Positions 6,656 through 8,241 of a stretch of 8,241 nt of DNA are shown one piece after another. The stretch is from the NCBI GenBank assembly GCA_012798935.1, contig JAAZMG010000124.1, positions 1-8,241 on the forward strand, written 5' to 3'. This DNA comes from Tissierellia bacterium (GTDB lineage Bacteria > Bacillota > Clostridia > Tissierellales > Tepidimicrobiaceae). Position 1 is the stretch's first letter. Every line of letters starts with the position of its first letter. Position numbers and translations under genes: made by a program. The notes beneath the pieces are model-generated. The model did no database searches and had not been told where the DNA came from. It saw only the letters and a list, made by a program, of their open reading frames with translations.

Positions 6656-6682
6656 TAAATAGGCATGGTAGGTGAGAGGTTA

Positions 6683-7114
6683 ATGAGAATATTTATAATT
6701 CATGGTCCTAATATGAATCTTTTAGGCAAAAGGGATAAAAAAATATATGGCAGTGCTACATTAGAGGATATAAATAATATACTCTATACAAAAGCAAAGG
6801 AATTAAAATTAGAAATAGATATATTTCAATCAAATTGTGAAGGAGAAATTATAAATAAACTTCATCAAGCAATAGATGATGAAATAGATGGTATTATAAT
6901 CAATCCAGGAGGTTATACCCATTATAGTATAGCTATAAGAGATGCTATAGAAGTTTTAGATATTCCTGTAATTGAAGTGCATCTATCCAATATATTTGGA
7001 AGAGAGGATTTTAGAAAAAAATCTGTAATTTCCCCTGTATGTGCAGGTCAAATATCAGGACTTGGCCTATACAGTTATGTATTAGCATTAGAAGGACTAA
7101 AAATGATGGAGTAG
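6683..7114 (+). CDS. aroQ: Type II 3-dehydroquinate dehydratase
   Basis: 143 residues from ATG 6683, chosen for AGGTGAG (6670-6676) and because homologues begin just before the HGPNMNLLG motif; the frame is open to ATG 6665. The enzyme dehydrates 3-dehydroquinate to 3-dehydroshikimate in the cytoplasm, two steps before shikimate kinase, whose gene precedes it. Family motifs in order: GPNMNLLGKRD (8-18) with flexible-loop Arg17 and catalytic Tyr22, FQSNCEGE (48-55), NPGGYTHYSIAIRDA (74-88), and EVHLSN (98-103) with catalytic His100. REDFRKKSVISPVCAGQISGLG follows. Length is typical (140-150). Two small oddities: Cys52 where most homologues have His (QSNHEGE), and Gly77 where Ala is usual (NPGAYTH). 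Neither removes the catalytic Tyr/His. It is probably co-transcribed with efp, 21 bases downstream. Confidence 0.95.
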   Translation: MRIFIIHGPNMNLLGKRDKKIYGSATLEDINNILYTKAKELKLEIDIFQSNCEGEIINKLHQAIDDEIDGIIINPGGYTHYSIAIRDAIEVLDIPVIEVHLSNIFGREDFRKKSVISPVCAGQISGLGLYSYVLALEGLKMME

Positions 7115-7135
7115 AATATTTAAGGAGGTTAAAAC

Positions 7136-7693
7136 ATGATATCTGCAGGCGATTTTAGAAAAGGTATTACTTTTGAAATGGATGGAGACGTATATCAAAT
7201 TATAGATTTTCAACACGTAAAACCTGGAAAGGGTGCTGCTTTTGTTAGGACAAAGATAAAAAGTGTTATGACAGGAGCAACTAAAGAGGTTACATTTAAT
7301 CCAAATGATAGATATCCTTTGGCACGTATTGAAACAAAAGAAATGCAATATTTATATAATGATGGTGAATTGTATTATTTTATGGATAATGAAACTTATG
7401 AACAGTTACCTATAAATAAAGAAGAAGTAGAGGAGGCAATTCAATATATTAAAGAAAATGATAATGCTATAATTAGATTCTATGAAGGTAAAGCTTTTGA
7501 AGTAGTAGCTCCAAATTTTGTTGAATTACTTATAACTCATACTGAACCAGGGGTTAAAGGGGATACGGCAACTGGAGCAACAAAACCTGCTACTCTTGAA
7601 ACAGGTGCAACATTAAATGTTCCACTGTTTATAAACATAGGAGACAAAATAAAAATAGATACAAGAACAGGTGAGTATTTATCAAGAGTCTAG
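7136..7693 (+). CDS. efp: Translation elongation factor P
   Basis: 185 residues, the standard EF-P length, with all three beta domains. The KOW-like N-domain carries the loop HVKPGKGAAFVRTK, with Lys32 at the tip in the PGKG position. This is the residue that is post-translationally modified in many bacteria, for example with 5-aminopentanol in B. subtilis. The OB domains contain the signature FVELLITHTEPGVKGDTATGATKPATLETGA (about 128-158), and the protein ends PLFINIGDKIKIDTRTGEYLSRV. EF-P binds the ribosome E site and relieves stalling at polyproline. The ribosome binding site AAGGAGG (7122-7128) is near-perfect. No Lys32-modifying enzyme (EpmA/EpmB, EarP, YmfI) is seen in the window. Next to aroQ, this is a conserved Firmicutes pair. 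Confidence 0.98.
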   Translation: MISAGDFRKGITFEMDGDVYQIIDFQHVKPGKGAAFVRTKIKSVMTGATKEVTFNPNDRYPLARIETKEMQYLYNDGELYYFMDNETYEQLPINKEEVEEAIQYIKENDNAIIRFYEGKAFEVVAPNFVELLITHTEPGVKGDTATGATKPATLETGATLNVPLFINIGDKIKIDTRTGEYLSRV

Positions 7694-7732
7694 GGAATAA
7701 TGAAAATATATAAATATATTAGGAGGGATTAT

Positions 7733-8071
7733 ATGGAATATCTTTACCAAAAAGTTTCTTATTTAAGGGGTTTAGCTGAAGGATTAGGAATTGAAGAAGA
7801 ATCAAAAGAAGGCAAATTGCTTCTACATATAATAGATACCTTAGAAGATTTTGCCGATGCAATGGATGAAACGATGGAAAATTATGAAGATTTAGAAGAA
7901 TATGTAAGCTATATTGATGAAGATTTATCTGATGTAGAAGATGAATTATATGGATTTGATGATGAAGATGATTTTTATCCCTATGAAGATTTTGATGATG
8001 AAAATTTCGAATGTATAGATTTTGACTGTGATTGTTGTGATGAAGAGATAGAAGAAGATGATGAGGAATAG
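7733..8071 (+). CDS. CD1247-family acidic protein of unknown function
   Basis: 112 residues from ATG 7733, set by AGGAGG (7721-7726); an in-frame ATG at 7700 has no such site. The N-terminal half (EYLYQKVSYLRGLAEGLGI, then SKEGKLLLHIIDTLEDFADAMDE) matches the conserved start of a Clostridia family named after C. difficile CD1247. It looks helical and perhaps coiled-coil, with a YIDEDLSDVEDELYG segment at 60-74. From about 75 onward it is almost entirely Asp/Glu with aromatics. It contains four cysteines near the end (94, 99, 101, 102) where, from memory, relatives carry a CPxC-type zinc-ribbon-like tail. Here that tail looks degenerate. There is no signal peptide or membrane segment, so it is cytoplasmic. 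Function is unknown. It is probably co-transcribed with efp (39-base gap) and directly precedes the terminator. Confidence 0.8.
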   Translation: MEYLYQKVSYLRGLAEGLGIEEESKEGKLLLHIIDTLEDFADAMDETMENYEDLEEYVSYIDEDLSDVEDELYGFDDEDDFYPYEDFDDENFECIDFDCDCCDEEIEEDDEE

Positions 8072-8082
8072 AATTAATTTTT

Positions 8083-8120
8083 AAAAGACTTAAAACCAAT
8101 TTGGTTTTAAGTCTTTTTTT
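8083..8120 (+). terminator. Intrinsic terminator closing the aroQ-efp-CD1247 unit
   Basis: AAAAGACTTAAAACCAA (8083-8099) is perfectly complementary to TTGGTTTTAAGTCTTTT (8101-8117) around a single central T. A physically realistic form is a 15-bp stem with an AATTT loop. A run of seven T follows (8114-8120). It starts 11 bases after the stop codon of the CD1247-family gene. The A run before the left arm makes some activity on the opposite strand possible. Confidence 0.92.
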
Positions 8121-8148
8121 GCATATTATTTTATGTTTCTCATATTTA
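8121..8148 (+). promoter_or_regulatory. Possible sigma-E-like sporulation promoter
   Basis: GCATATT (8121-8127) fits the -35 consensus of the mother-cell factor sigma-E (KMATATT). After 13 bases, CATATTTA (8141-8148) keeps the CATA core of the -10 consensus (CATACAHT) but departs from the rest. It sits between a terminator and a candidate spoIIIAA, an operon driven by sigma-E in B. subtilis. Against it, the predicted start (about 8155) falls at the ribosome binding site, leaving a very short leader, and A/T-rich DNA gives such matches by chance. Confidence 0.27.
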
Positions 8149-8168
8149 TATATAAAGGAGGACAGGTT

Positions 8169-8241
8169 ATGGATATTAAGGAGGAAAAGATATATGAGAA
8201 TGTTTTAGAATATATTTGTTTGGAATTAAGTCAGATATTAA
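8169..8241 (+). CDS. Start of an unidentified gene, possibly stage III sporulation protein AA (3' end outside window)
   Basis: ATG 8169 follows AAAGGAGG (8154-8161) at a seven-base spacing, so this is a convincing start. The 24 visible codons encode MDIKEEKIYENVLEYICLEL and then SQIL. This acidic, amphipathic helix resembles the ...L-x-YL-x-x-x-I-x-x-IL opening common in SpoIIIAA, the ATPase of the SpoIIIA-SpoIIQ channel. The residues alone cannot prove it. The main argument is position: efp precedes the spoIIIA operon in B. subtilis and many Clostridia. It is separated from the previous unit by a strong terminator, so it has its own transcription start. Confidence 0.4.
   Translation, partial: MDIKEEKIYENVLEYICLELSQIL

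Noticed and set aside
7705..7720. AATATAT-AA-ATATATT inverted repeat just upstream of the CD1247-family ribosome binding site
   Set aside because: An all-A/T stem with a two-base loop is very weak and expected by chance in such A/T-rich spacers.
7719..8099. Long minus-strand open frame rich in His and Leu opposite the CD1247-family gene
   Set aside because: It is the antisense image of GAT/GAA/GAG-rich codons, has no ribosome binding site, and crosses the terminator hairpin.
1..8241. CRISPR array, tRNA or rRNA genes, insertion sequences, attachment sites
   Set aside because: No direct repeats with spacers, no cloverleaf-like stretch, no transposase or integrase motifs, and no terminal repeats were seen; genes are contiguous and uniform in composition.

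Overview
The window looks like chromosomal DNA from a low-GC, monoderm, spore-forming Clostridia-type bacterium (Firmicutes), possibly of the Tissierellales kind; that last step is only an impression. The support is very A/T-rich coding sequence, strong AGGAGG-type ribosome binding sites, an SLH-domain surface protein, a CD1247-family protein typical of Clostridia, and gene order. All genes lie on the + strand and are tightly packed; there is no gene-free stretch above 300 bases.

Region 1 (1-5807) is the distal half of a type IV pilus / type II secretion-like operon. It holds the tail of a PilN-like gene, a PilO-like gene with an extra jelly-roll domain and a LysM domain, an exported SLH protein with three internal Tyr/Gly/Asp-rich repeats, and four minor (pseudo)pilin genes in the order H-I-J-K. 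The motors, platform protein, peptidase, major pilin and PilM would have to lie outside the window, probably upstream. The two genes between pilN and the minor pilins both carry cell-wall or S-layer attachment modules. This suggests a dedicated way of fixing the pilus machine into a thick, S-layered wall that has no outer-membrane secretin, and it is the most novel part of the window.

Region 2 (5830-6622) holds a ComFB-family gene (a family reported to bind cyclic dinucleotides) and shikimate kinase, apparently co-transcribed with the pilus genes; the two genes overlap by 8 bases.

Region 3 (6623-8120) has a good candidate extended -10 promoter, then aroQ (type II 3-dehydroquinase), efp (elongation factor P) and a CD1247-family acidic protein, closed by a near-perfect intrinsic terminator at 8083-8120.

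Region 4 (8121-8241) starts a new transcription unit. It has a possible sigma-E-like promoter, a strong ribosome binding site and the first 24 codons of a gene that may be spoIIIAA. The overall order (competence/pilus genes, aroK, aroQ, efp, possibly spoIIIA) resembles the comG-yqhS(aroQ)-efp-spoIIIA neighbourhood of Bacillus subtilis, and also the pilMNOPQ-aroKB linkage of Proteobacteria.
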